From Streptomyces sp. NBC_00708 (GTDB lineage: Bacteria; Actinomycetota; Actinomycetes; Streptomycetales; Streptomycetaceae): a stretch of DNA of 64,000 nt. Each line of letters opens with the position of its first letter. Positions within the stretch are counted from its first letter, which is position 1. Positions 34,545-42,039 of this stretch are shown one piece after another. The position numbers and the translations under genes were made by a program. The stretch covers positions 6,200,001 through 6,264,000 of the forward strand of contig CP108997.1 in NCBI GenBank assembly GCA_036226585.1. Direction: 5' to 3'. The notes below the pieces were generated by a model. That model had not been told where the DNA came from. It saw only the letters and a program-made list of their open reading frames with translations, and did not search any database.

Positions 34545-34587
34545 TCATCGAATATCGATGATAGGCGATTAATAAACGCTCGGGCAA
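34545..34587 (-). promoter_or_regulatory. arsP promoter overlapping an ArsR-type palindrome
   Basis: On the minus strand, TTGCCC (34582-34587) and TATCAT (34558-34563) are 18 bases apart. The perfect inverted repeat TCATCGA-ATA-TCGATGA at 34545-34561 overlaps the -10 and the start region. The rest of 34454-34800 shows no gene. Confidence 0.65.
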
Positions 34588-34761
34588 TGCCCTGCGCGCC
34601 CTGTCCGCGCAGGTCGGTCGATCTGCCCTGGCTCCTGTGGGCGGGAAACGGTGTGGCCGTCCTGCGGGCGCTCCCGATTTGGCAGGATCGATTCTCATCC
34701 ATATAGGTGCGAAGGTCCCGCCGGTGCGGCACGTGGGGTGCTGTCGCCTGTTGCGCGCACC

Positions 34762-34803
34762 TTGCCTCAGCATCACGCCATCGACTAGCATCGATGGATC
34801 ATG
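34762..34803 (+). promoter_or_regulatory. arsR promoter and operator, leaderless start
   Basis: TTGCCT (34762-34767) and TAGCAT (34786-34791) are 18 bases apart, the same geometry as the arsP promoter. The CATCGAT core overlaps the -10. The predicted transcription start falls at or within a few bases of the ATG at 34801, and there is no ribosome binding site, so the mRNA is probably leaderless. Confidence 0.6.
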
Positions 34804-35130
34804 ACCGGCACAATGAACGCCCAGCTGATCGACCGAGCCACCGCCGAGTCCTATGCGACGTGGTTCAAAGCACTGTCCGACCCCACCCGCGTCCAGATCC
34901 TCAACCTGCTCGCACTCGCCCCCGGCGCCATGAACGTCGGCGAGATCGTCGAGCGGGTCGGTGTGGGCCAGTCCACGGTCTCCCACCACCTGAAACTCCT
35001 GGCCGACGTCCGCTTCGTGCTGCGCGAACGCCAGGGGACCTCCATGCTTTACTCGATCAACGTTGCCTGCGTCGCTTGTTTCCCCAGCGCTGCCGATGCC
35101 GTCATGGGCCGTCCTGCGGCCTCCGCCTGA
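34801..35130 (+). CDS. arsR: ArsR-family repressor, copy 3
   Basis: A 109-residue repressor with YATWFKALSDPTRVQILNLL and the recognition helix GQSTVSHHLKLLADVRFVLRERQGTS. Cysteines sit only near the C terminus (ACVACF), so the inducer site differs from the CVCD-type copies. It is divergent from arsP and shares its operator type, so it probably controls arsP and itself. The truncated arsR at 29041 is a relative. Confidence 0.88.
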   Translation: MTGTMNAQLIDRATAESYATWFKALSDPTRVQILNLLALAPGAMNVGEIVERVGVGQSTVSHHLKLLADVRFVLRERQGTSMLYSINVACVACFPSAADAVMGRPAASA

Positions 35131-35141
35131 AACGTGGACGA

Positions 35142-35531
35142 ATGTCTGAGCAGAAGTCGCAGATATCCGACGGCATAGCCGCCTGCTGCCCGCCCATCAC
35201 CACGGCAGCACTGTCCGAACCGGCCGCTCAGACCATGTCGGTCATGTTCAAGGCCCTCTCCGACCCGGTGCGCCTGCGCCTGTTCTCCCGGGTTGCCTCG
35301 CACCCGAGCGGCGAGGCGTGTGTCTGCGACATAGCCGATGTCGGCGTCTCGCAGCCCACGGTCAGCCATCACCTCAAGAAGCTGCGTGAGGCGGGGCTGC
35401 TGACGTCCGAACGCCGAGGCACCTGGGTCTACTACCGGCTCGCGCCGGGCATCCTCGGTCTGCTCGGCACCTTTCTCACGGACCCGGAAGCCGCTTCCCG
35501 GCCCGAGGTGTCACCGAGAGCTGTTCGATAG
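35142..35531 (+). CDS. arsR: ArsR-family repressor, copy 4 (CVCD type)
   Basis: A 129-residue repressor with an N-terminal CCPP motif (residues 15-18), the MFKALSDPVRLRLFSRVASHP core, the GEACVCDIADVGVSQPTVSHHLKKL arsenic-binding and recognition region, and GTWVYYRLAP. It is very similar to the arsR at 39364. It starts 11 bases after copy 3, so both are probably transcribed together. Confidence 0.9.
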   Translation: MSEQKSQISDGIAACCPPITTAALSEPAAQTMSVMFKALSDPVRLRLFSRVASHPSGEACVCDIADVGVSQPTVSHHLKKLREAGLLTSERRGTWVYYRLAPGILGLLGTFLTDPEAASRPEVSPRAVR

Positions 35532-35668
35532 GCGGCCACTCCTGAACGCCAGGACCGGAGAGCCTCGGGCCGGCAGTGCCGCTGACGAGGTGTGCTCCGG
35601 GCGGCGTCGTTCGCTCGCTGAAGGACCGGGGAGTGGAGCGAAGGCGATGTGCGATCCTGAGCCGCCTG

Positions 35669-36169
35669 TCAGTTCACGGCAGGACTGCGGCGTTCGATCA
35701 GCTGTACATCACGCCACACTCCGCGCAGCCGCCCGACCCGCTCACGAGTGCCGATGACCCGGAACCCGACGCGCTCGTGCAGGACGAGGCTGGCGGTGTT
35801 CTCCGGGAACACTCCGGCCTGGACAGTCCAGATTCCCGCAGCCTCCGTCGAGGTGATGAACGCTTCCAGCAAGGACCGGGCCACGCCGCGTCCCCGTGCC
35901 GACGGTCGGACATAGACGGAGTGCTCGACCACGCCCGCGTACGCAGGGCGGGCGGATACCGCTGAAGCAGCGATCCACCCCAGGAGAGTTCCGTCCGCCT
36001 GCAGGGCGACAAGGCGGTGGCTGAGGAGCTTTGACTTGTCGAACGCGGCCCACGTCGGTGCGCCGGTTTCGAAGGTGGCGTTGCCCTCGTCGATGCCTGC
36101 CTGGTAGACCGCCAGGACCTGCTCCGCGTGGCCGGCACGCATGGGTTCCAGAGTGAAGGCGCCGTGCAC
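35669..36169 (-). CDS. arsN1: GNAT acetyltransferase of the phosphinothricin/ArsN type
   Basis: A 166-residue GNAT enzyme with the PAT-family opening NATFETGAPTWAAFD, the VEHSVYV strand and the acetyl-CoA loop RPSARGRGVARSLL. The same family contains phosphinothricin acetyltransferase and ArsN1, which acetylates the amino group of arsinothricin and so detoxifies it. Beside an ArsL/ArsM operon the enzyme is a strong candidate for producer self-resistance. The start is GTG at 36169 with AGGAGG upstream; a longer ORF exists but lacks this site. Other members acetylate methionine derivatives, so substrate is inferred. Confidence 0.8.
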   Translation of the reverse strand: MHGAFTLEPMRAGHAEQVLAVYQAGIDEGNATFETGAPTWAAFDKSKLLSHRLVALQADGTLLGWIAASAVSARPAYAGVVEHSVYVRPSARGRGVARSLLEAFITSTEAAGIWTVQAGVFPENTASLVLHERVGFRVIGTRERVGRLRGVWRDVQLIERRSPAVN

Positions 36170-36420
36170 GGGCTGTCCTCCTGGGATGCGGTGGGGAAGG
36201 TGCTTGCGGCGATTCTTCCCGATAGCGGGACGGGGGTCATCTGCGGGCAGGACGGAGGGCGTCGGACTCGCGAACCGGTCGGCGGAAATACACGGCGACG
36301 GCGGGCACAGCGAGGCGGAAACCGCGCCCACGTGCGCTCACGGAAAGGCGGGGGCCAGCTCCTGTCCGCCAGGTCCGCCAACGCGGCGGACAGAAGCTGG
36401 TGCTGATGGGGTGGGGATGA

Positions 36421-36879
36421 TCAGACGGTGGTGTGTCTGGTCACGGCCTCGGCAAGGGCTCCGGCCGGCGAGGGGATGGTCTTCGCGTGGTCGGTCGGCG
36501 AGGAGAGGTACCGCTCGGCGTCGAGCCCCGCCGCGCACCCGGACGCGGCTGCGGTGACGGCCTGGCGGTAGGGGTGGTCGACGACATCGCCCGCGCCGAG
36601 GACGCCGGGGATGCCGGTGCGGGGCGAGGGCGAATCGACTTTGAGATCACGCGGTTCGCCGGTGAACGTGTCTCGCAGCACCACACCGGCGAGCATGCCG
36701 CCCTCCTCCTTGATCTCGGCGATCTCGCTGTCGAAGGCGAAGGAGATCTTGTCGTCGGAGAAGGCCCGGTTCTGCACCCCGAACTGCAGAGGCTTGAGCT
36801 CGGCGCGGGCCGTGTACAGGGCCGAGGTGTGCCCGGCAGGTCCTGGGCCGAAGATGATGATGTTGCGCACCTCATTCAT
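36421..36879 (-). pseudogene. thioredoxin reductase remnant with internal in-frame deletions
   Basis: The 152-residue frame starts [28 protein letters not shown], which is the FAD-binding start of thioredoxin reductase, then jumps to [20 protein letters not shown] from the middle, and then to [27 protein letters not shown] from the end. A full-length enzyme has about 320 residues; the redox CxxC block is missing. The frame stays open and overlaps arsC copy 2 by ATGA, so it may still be translated, but it cannot be an active reductase. Confidence 0.8.
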
Positions 36880-37289
36880 GCCGCGGGCTCCGGGGCGAGA
36901 TCCTCGATCAGGTTTTCGATGAGGGCTTTGATCTCGTCGCGAATGGGGCGGACTGCTGCGACGCCCTGGCCTGCGGGGTCTGCGAGCTTCCAGTCGAGGT
37001 AGCGCTTACCGGGGAACACGGGACAGGCGTCGCCGCAGCCCATCGTGATGCAGACGTCCGACGCCTGCACGGCGTCCACAGTGAGGACCTTCGGCGTCTG
37101 ATCGGAGATGTCGATGCCGACTTCGGCCATCGCCTCGACTGCGGCCGGGTTGACTTCCGCTCCCGGTACGGAGCCGGCGGAGCGGACCTCGATGCGGTCG
37201 CCCGCGAGGTGACTGAGCCAGGCGGCGGCCATCTGGGAACGGCCGGCGTTGTGCACACAGACGAACAGCACCGAAGGCTTGTCGGACAT
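36876..37289 (-). CDS. arsC: arsenate reductase, copy 2
   Basis: A 137-residue enzyme with the CVHNAGRS active-site loop and [10 protein letters not shown] cysteines, nearly the same protein as the copy at 22067. It is divergent from the arsR-acr3 pair and translationally coupled to the trxB remnant, the natural source of reducing power in intact operons. Two arsC copies 14 kb apart with the same divergent arsR partner indicate a duplication. Confidence 0.94.
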   Translation of the reverse strand: MSDKPSVLFVCVHNAGRSQMAAAWLSHLAGDRIEVRSAGSVPGAEVNPAAVEAMAEVGIDISDQTPKVLTVDAVQASDVCITMGCGDACPVFPGKRYLDWKLADPAGQGVAAVRPIRDEIKALIENLIEDLAPEPAA

Positions 37290-37354
37290 CAGGGGCTCTC
37301 TTGTCTTACAGCGGGATCAGGCACCATTGATATCAGCACTCAATGGCGTCAGCG

Positions 37355-37374
37355 GATACTGATGTGACAGTATC
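37355..37374. promoter_or_regulatory. inverted repeat operator before arsR-acr3
   Basis: GATACTG-ATGTGA-CAGTATC is a perfect 7-bp inverted repeat with a 6-base spacer, ending 5 bases before the arsR start. There is no ribosome binding site, so this transcript is probably leaderless too. Confidence 0.6.
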
Positions 37375-37379
37375 AGTAC

Positions 37380-37688
37380 ATGATGACGTCAGTCGATACT
37401 GAATTGATCAGGGTTCTGGGTGATCCGCTCAGGCTCAAGATCGTGACCCTGCTCGCCCGCGAGACCCTGTGCACCACCCACCTGGTGGAGGAGACGGGGG
37501 CGAAGCAGACGAACCTCTCCAACCACCTGCGGGTGCTACGGGAGGCGGGCGTGGTGGAGACGGAGCCCTGCGGCCGCTTCACCTACTACCGGCTGCGCCC
37601 CGACGTCATCACCCACCTCGCGGATCAGTTCGCCGATCTGGCGGCTTCCGCCCGTACTGCGGCTGAGAACAAGAGGGCATGCCCGTGA
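37380..37688 (+). CDS. arsR: ArsR-family repressor, copy 5 (of the acr3 operon)
   Basis: A 102-residue repressor, close relative of the one at 22551 (LGDPLRLKIVTLLARETLCTTHLV, QTNLSNHLRVLREAGVVETE). Its end overlaps the start of acr3 by ten bases. ATG codons at 37380 and 37383 are both possible starts. Confidence 0.92.
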   Translation: MMTSVDTELIRVLGDPLRLKIVTLLARETLCTTHLVEETGAKQTNLSNHLRVLREAGVVETEPCGRFTYYRLRPDVITHLADQFADLAASARTAAENKRACP

Positions 37689-38791
37689 CCACGACCCGGG
37701 CCCCCGCGACGAACGAGGATGCCTCGGTCGTGCAGCAGCTCTCGACCCTCGACCGCTTCCTCGCCGTCTGGATCCTCCTGGCCATGGCCCTGGGGCTCGG
37801 CCTGGGGAGGCTCATTCCCGGCCTGAACGATGCGCTGGCGAAGATCGAGGTCGGCGGGATCTCGCTGCCGATCGCCCTGGGCCTGCTGGTCATGATGTAT
37901 CCGGTGCTGGCCAAGGTCCGCTACGACAAGCTCGACACGGTCACCGGCGACCGCACACTGATGATGTCCTCGCTGGTCATCAACTGGATCGTCGGGCCCG
38001 CCGTCATGTTCGCCCTGGCGTGGATCTTCCTGCCCGACCTGCCCGAGTACCGCACGGGCCTGATCATCGTCGGCCTGGCCCGCTGCATCGCCATGGTCAT
38101 CATCTGGAACGACCTCGCCTGCGGCGACCGCGAAGCCGCCGCCGTCCTCGTCGCCCTGAACTCGGTGTTCCAGGTGTTCGCATTCGGCCTGCTGGGCTGG
38201 TTCTACCTCGACCTGCTGCCGCGCTGGACGGACCTGGGCGACGGCCAGGGCCTGGATGTGTCCGTCCGGCACATCGCCCTGAACGTCATCATCTTCCTCG
38301 GCATCCCGCTGCTGGCAGGCTTCCTCACCCGCCGCATCGGCGAGTGGAAGACGGGCCGCGAGAACTACGAGGCGAAGTTCCTGCCGAAGATCGGCCCCTG
38401 GGCGCTGTACGGACTGCTGTTCACGATCGTCATCCTCTTTGCACTCCAGGGGAAGACCATCACCTCCCAGCCGCTGGACGTCGTACGGATCGCACTGCCG
38501 CTCCTGGTCTACTTCGCGGTCATGTTCTTCGGGACCTTCCTCCTGGGCAAGGGCCTCGGACTCGCGTACGACCGCACCACCACGCTCGCGTTCACCGCGG
38601 CGGGCAACAACTTCGAGCTGGCCATCGCCGTCGCCATTGCCACCTTCGGCGTCACCTCCGGGCAGGCGTTGTCGGGCGTCGTCGGCCCGCTCATCGAGGT
38701 CCCCGTCCTGATCGGCCTGGTGTACGTCGCGCTGGCCTGGCGCGAGAAGTTCGCCCCCTCAGCCCTCGCCACCCCGGAAAGGGACGCCTGA
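37679..38791 (+). CDS. acr3: Acr3-type arsenite efflux permease
   Basis: A 370-residue transporter with ten predicted helices of the BART superfamily. The helix 4 motif [18 protein letters not shown] holds the essential cysteine, and [16 protein letters not shown] in helix 9 holds the conserved glutamate. It exports As(III) using the proton gradient. With arsR and the divergent arsC it forms the standard inorganic arsenic resistance core of the island. Confidence 0.96.
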   Translation: MPVTTTRAPATNEDASVVQQLSTLDRFLAVWILLAMALGLGLGRLIPGLNDALAKIEVGGISLPIALGLLVMMYPVLAKVRYDKLDTVTGDRTLMMSSLVINWIVGPAVMFALAWIFLPDLPEYRTGLIIVGLARCIAMVIIWNDLACGDREAAAVLVALNSVFQVFAFGLLGWFYLDLLPRWTDLGDGQGLDVSVRHIALNVIIFLGIPLLAGFLTRRIGEWKTGRENYEAKFLPKIGPWALYGLLFTIVILFALQGKTITSQPLDVVRIALPLLVYFAVMFFGTFLLGKGLGLAYDRTTTLAFTAAGNNFELAIAVAIATFGVTSGQALSGVVGPLIEVPVLIGLVYVALAWREKFAPSALATPERDA

Positions 38792-38795
38792 TGCA

Positions 38796-39060
38796 ATGCG
38801 TCGTGACGCCGTGACCAGGCAGACGGATGTGGTGGTGATCGGCGCCGGGCAAGCCGGGCTCGCCGCCGGATACCACCTGCGCCGCCGGAAGCTGGACTTC
38901 GTGATCCTGGACGCGCGGGGCACACCCGGCGGGGCCTGGCAGCACGCCTGGGACTCCCCGCACCTGTTCTCGCCCGCGGCGCACTCCTCGCTGCCCGGCC
39001 GGAACGATTTCGCCGGCCGTCAGCGGCGCACCACCGGCTACCGGACGGCACACGGGCGGC
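38796..39060 (+). pseudogene. flavoprotein monooxygenase (ArsO-like) N-terminal remnant
   Basis: The frame gives a clean FAD-binding start ([21 protein letters not shown], then [24 protein letters not shown]) as in ArsO-type monooxygenases, but homology stops near 39060 and the remaining ~60 codons are unlike the family. Only about 85 of roughly 350 residues survive. It follows acr3 by a few bases. Confidence 0.7.
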
Positions 39061-39172
39061 CGCCGAAGGCGGATGCGAACCACATCATCACCTACGGACC
39101 CGAGTCGGAGATTCGACACCGGCCGGGTGTAAGTCGTCCTGGGCCGAAGGCCCCGCTGGCCCCACGGCTCGC

Positions 39173-39343
39173 ATGTGCGCCGCGTACCGCCTGCCCTCGG
39201 GTTCGGACGAGTCCTGCACCCTGGGCGTGGTGATCTCCCGCAAGGAGGGCAAGCAGGTCTACTACCGGGCCGACGGCGCCACGATGACCCTGCGCGTCTC
39301 TGCGCTCCAGGCGCGCTGCTGCCCGCCTGACCGCAACGGCTGA
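39173..39343 (+). pseudogene. C-terminal fragment of an ArsR protein
   Basis: A short frame reads ...[24 protein letters not shown]... and ends ALQARCCPPDRNG. SRKEGKQVYYR is the wing of ArsR repressors and CCPP is a common tail. The DNA-binding part is missing, so this is gene debris next to the arsO remnant, though an ATG at 39173 could start a 56-residue peptide. Confidence 0.55.
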
Positions 39344-39363
39344 CGCTCAGAAGCCGGTCGAAG

Positions 39364-39729
39364 TCAGGTGCGGAGGTCGAGCATGGCGGACATGGCGGCG
39401 ACGACCGGCGGGGCGACCTGATAGTAGACCCAGGTCCCGCGTCGCTCCGAGGTCAGCAGGCCGGTCTCGCGCAGCTTCTTCAGGTGGTGGGACACGGTCG
39501 GCTGGGAGACGCCGACGTCGGAGATGTCGCACACGCACGCCTCGCCGCCCGGGTGTGAGGCGACCTTGGAGAACAGGCGCAGCCGCACCGGGTCGGCCAG
39601 TGCCTTGAACATCGCGGCCATCCGCTCCGCGTCCTCCTGCGACAGCTCTCCCGCGGTGATCGGCGGGCAGCACGGCACCACGTCACCCGTACCGAGGACC
39701 GGCAGCTCCGCAACCTCTGAATTCGACAT
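39364..39729 (-). CDS. arsR: ArsR-family repressor, copy 6 (CVCD type)
   Basis: A 121-residue repressor with N-terminal CCPPIT, MFKALADPVRLRLFSKVASHPGGEACVCDISDVGVSQPTVSHHLKKL and GTWVYYQV. It is nearly the same protein as the copy at 35142. It is divergent from the flavoprotein-arsI pair. In the gap, TGTCTAT (39731-39737) and ATAGACA (39774-39780) form a wide inverted repeat that is a likely binding site. No ribosome binding site precedes the ATG. Confidence 0.92.
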   Translation of the reverse strand: MSNSEVAELPVLGTGDVVPCCPPITAGELSQEDAERMAAMFKALADPVRLRLFSKVASHPGGEACVCDISDVGVSQPTVSHHLKKLRETGLLTSERRGTWVYYQVAPPVVAAMSAMLDLRT

Positions 39730-39833
39730 GTGTCTATGTTGACACTCGTCGATACCGGTGGCAACCTTCGGATATAGACAACAGTCGAAACAGCGGCTCG
39801 GAATGGTCGCTCATCCCGGAGGACATCACCGCC

Positions 39834-41231
39834 ATGACCACCACTGAAGACCTCCCGGTCGTCGTCATCGGCGCCGGCCCCGCCGGCCTGGCGGCCGCCG
39901 CCCACCTGGTCGAACGCGGCATCGAACCCCTGGTCCTGGAGGCCGGCCCGACTGCCGCCACCGCGGTGCGCGGCTGGTCGCACGTGCGGCTGTTCTCGAC
40001 CTGGAGCGAGCTGACGGACCCGGCCGCCGAGAAGCTCCTGGCGCCCACCGGCTGGGTCCGGCCCGCCGCGGACACCTACCCCACGGGCGGCGACTGGGCC
40101 GGGCAGTACCTCCAGCCGCTCGCCGACGTCCTCGGCGAGCGGGTCCGCTACGGCGCCACCGTCACCGGCGTCTCCCGCCTCGGCCGGGACCGGATCGTCG
40201 ACGCGGACCGTGAGCAGCAGCCCTTCACCCTCCGGGTCACGCGTGGCGACGGTGGCGAGGAGCGGATCCTGGGGCGCGCCGTCATCGACGCGTCCGGTAC
40301 CTGGTCCACCCCCGCCCCGATCGGTGCCGACGGCCTCCCCGCCCTGGGCGAGCACGCCGCCTCCGCCCGGATCTCCTACCGCGTCCCCGACCTCAAGGAC
40401 CCGGCCGTCCGCGCCCGGTACGCCGGAAGGCGCACCGCCGTCATCGGCTCCGGGGCCTCCGCGTTCACCGCCCTGGCCGCCCTCGCCGACGTGGCGAGGG
40501 ACGAACCAGGTACCCACGCGGTGTGGATCCTTCGCCGCGGCATCAGCGGCTCCACCTTCGGCGGCGGAAGCGCCGACCAGCTTCCCGCGCGCGGCGCGCT
40601 GGGCCTGGCCGCCAAGGCCGCCGTCGACAACGGCCACGCCGACGCCGTCACCGGCTTCCGTGCTGAAGTCATCGAGTCCGCCGACGACGGCCGCCCGGTC
40701 CTGGTCGGTGAGGACGGCCGTCGCCTCGACCCGGTGGACGAAGTCATCGTCCTGACAGGCCTGCGCCCCGACCTGTCCTTCCTGTCCGAGCTCCGCCTCG
40801 CCCTGGACGAGCGCATCCAGGCGCCGGTGGAGCTCGCCCCGCTCATCGACCCGAACCAGCACTCCTGCGGCACCGTCCACCCGCACGGCCACCGCGAGCT
40901 GTCCCACCCCGAGCAGGGCCTGTACCTCGTCGGCATGAAGTCCTACGGCCGTGCCCCGACCTTCCTGGCCCTGACCGGCTACGAACAGGTCCGCTCCGTC
41001 ACCGCGGCCCTTGCCGGCGACACCGAGGCCGCCGACCGCGTCGAACTCACCCTTCCCGAGACCGGGGTCTGCGGCGGCGCCGGACTCTTCGACGACCCCG
41101 CCGCCGGGCATGCCGGCGAAGGCGGCTGCTGCGCACCGGCAGCCCCAGCGCTCGTACAGATCGGAACGGGAATCCCGCTCCCGGTCGCAGCCCTTGCCGA
41201 CACGGCGTCCGGCGGGTGCTGCGGGTCTTGA
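39834..41231 (+). CDS. FAD-dependent oxidoreductase of arsenic operons
   Basis: A 465-residue flavin monooxygenase-like protein with an FAD-binding GAGPAGLAAAAHLVERG at the N terminus, an NADPH-type GSGASAFTALAAL in the middle and YLVGMKSYGRAPTFLALTGYEQVRS near the end. The last ~60 residues are rich in cysteine (VCGGAG, GEGGCCAP, GGCCGS). Genes like this are often paired with arsI in actinobacteria, as here. Oxidation of a trivalent arsenical or a thiol is plausible but not shown. Confidence 0.75.
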   Translation: MTTTEDLPVVVIGAGPAGLAAAAHLVERGIEPLVLEAGPTAATAVRGWSHVRLFSTWSELTDPAAEKLLAPTGWVRPAADTYPTGGDWAGQYLQPLADVLGERVRYGATVTGVSRLGRDRIVDADREQQPFTLRVTRGDGGEERILGRAVIDASGTWSTPAPIGADGLPALGEHAASARISYRVPDLKDPAVRARYAGRRTAVIGSGASAFTALAALADVARDEPGTHAVWILRRGISGSTFGGGSADQLPARGALGLAAKAAVDNGHADAVTGFRAEVIESADDGRPVLVGEDGRRLDPVDEVIVLTGLRPDLSFLSELRLALDERIQAPVELAPLIDPNQHSCGTVHPHGHRELSHPEQGLYLVGMKSYGRAPTFLALTGYEQVRSVTAALAGDTEAADRVELTLPETGVCGGAGLFDDPAAGHAGEGGCCAPAAPALVQIGTGIPLPVAALADTASGGCCGS

Positions 41232-41288
41232 AAACCGGCGCTTCGACCAACCTCGGCCGGAGGGCCACCCTGCGTCAGGAGGATCGTC

Positions 41289-41753
41289 ATGTCCCGAGTA
41301 CAGCTCGCCCTACGCGTCCCCGACCTCCAAGCCTCAATCGCCTTCTACAGCAAGCTCTTCGCCACCGAACCGGCGAAACTGCGTGATGGCTACGCCAACT
41401 TCGCCATCGCCGAACCACCGCTCAAGCTTGTCCTCGTCCAAGGCAACCCTGATGAGGACACGCGCATGGACCACCTCGGCATCGAGGTCGACACCACGGA
41501 AGCAGTCCACGCCGCCACCGCCCGTCTCCAGGACCAAGGGCTGACGACCGACGTCGAGAACGACACCACCTGCTGCTACGCCCTCCAGGACAAGGTCTGG
41601 GTCCACGGCCCCGGCCAGGAACCGTGGGAGGTGTACGTCGTCAAGGCGGACGCCGACTCCATGGCCAAGCAGAAGAACAGCACCTGCTGCGCCGACCCGG
41701 CCGCCGTGGCCGACCCGGCCACTCCGGTCCGGGCCGGTGGCTGCTGCCCGTGA
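41289..41753 (+). CDS. arsI: ArsI/CadI-type C-As lyase (VOC superfamily)
   Basis: A 154-residue vicinal-oxygen-chelate protein. ArsI breaks the carbon-arsenic bond of trivalent organoarsenicals such as MAs(III), with an Fe(II) site of His-His-Glu and a substrate-binding cysteine pair. Here the cysteine pair is Cys95-Cys96 (TTCCYA), His62 lies in MDHLGIEV and the glutamate in PWEVYVV, but the first ligand position holds Gln5 (SRVQLALRV). The C terminus adds two more cysteine pairs (TCCAD, GGCCP). It follows the flavoprotein gene by 57 bases. Confidence 0.87.
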   Translation: MSRVQLALRVPDLQASIAFYSKLFATEPAKLRDGYANFAIAEPPLKLVLVQGNPDEDTRMDHLGIEVDTTEAVHAATARLQDQGLTTDVENDTTCCYALQDKVWVHGPGQEPWEVYVVKADADSMAKQKNSTCCADPAAVADPATPVRAGGCCP

Positions 41754-41774
41754 CCAACCTCGACGCCCAGCCGG

Positions 41775-41835
41775 GGAATCGTCTACTACGCCTTCCCTGT
41801 ACTGAACCCGGCCATCACAGCCGACACCGGCTGGT
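41775..41835 (+). pseudogene. possible MFS transporter N-terminal remnant
   Basis: About 20 codons read GIVYYAFPVLNPAITADTGW, the style of the first helix region of arsenic-operon MFS permeases (VYYAFPVL...ITADTGWS). The frame then becomes non-coding in character. Very short, so the assignment is tentative. Confidence 0.45.
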
Positions 41836-41891
41836 CCACCCCAAGGCCACACAGATCACCGAGAAGCTCGCGGCGGGGGAGTGCCCGCTGC

Positions 41892-42035
41892 GCCGGGCAC
41901 ATCGACGTCCGCACGACCAAGCGCTGGTACGTGAAGCCGGATGTGGAGGATCTACGGCCGGCCCCGGCAACGTGGGGAGAACTGGCGAGTGCCCCGCCCC
42001 CGCTCTCGGAGCGAATGCCGGATGTGGGAGCGTGA
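41892..42035 (+). pseudogene. possible tyrosine recombinase C-terminal remnant
   Basis: The frame reads AGHIDVRTTKRWYVKP, then VEDLRPAPATWGEL to a TGA. GH-x2-V-x-TT-x-R-x-Y resembles the end of tyrosine integrases, where GH belongs to the catalytic box and Tyr is the nucleophile. It sits exactly at the right border of the arsenic island, just before chromosomal pcaDC. The match is short and could be chance. Confidence 0.35.
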
Positions 42036-42039
42036 GTGG

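Noticed and set aside
35532..35668. Search for a gene in the gap between arsR copy 4 and the acetyltransferase, and in 36170-36420
   Set aside because: No frame with a start, ribosome binding site and recognisable product; both gaps appear empty.
36221..36228. A further GATAGCGG box upstream of the ArsN-type gene
   Set aside because: It stands alone without an 11-base partner and lies far from the SARP region, so it is probably chance.
39733..39780. A small RNA or attenuator between arsR copy 6 and the flavoprotein gene
   Set aside because: The visible inverted TGTCTAT sites are better explained as ArsR operators; no stable hairpin with a terminator was found.
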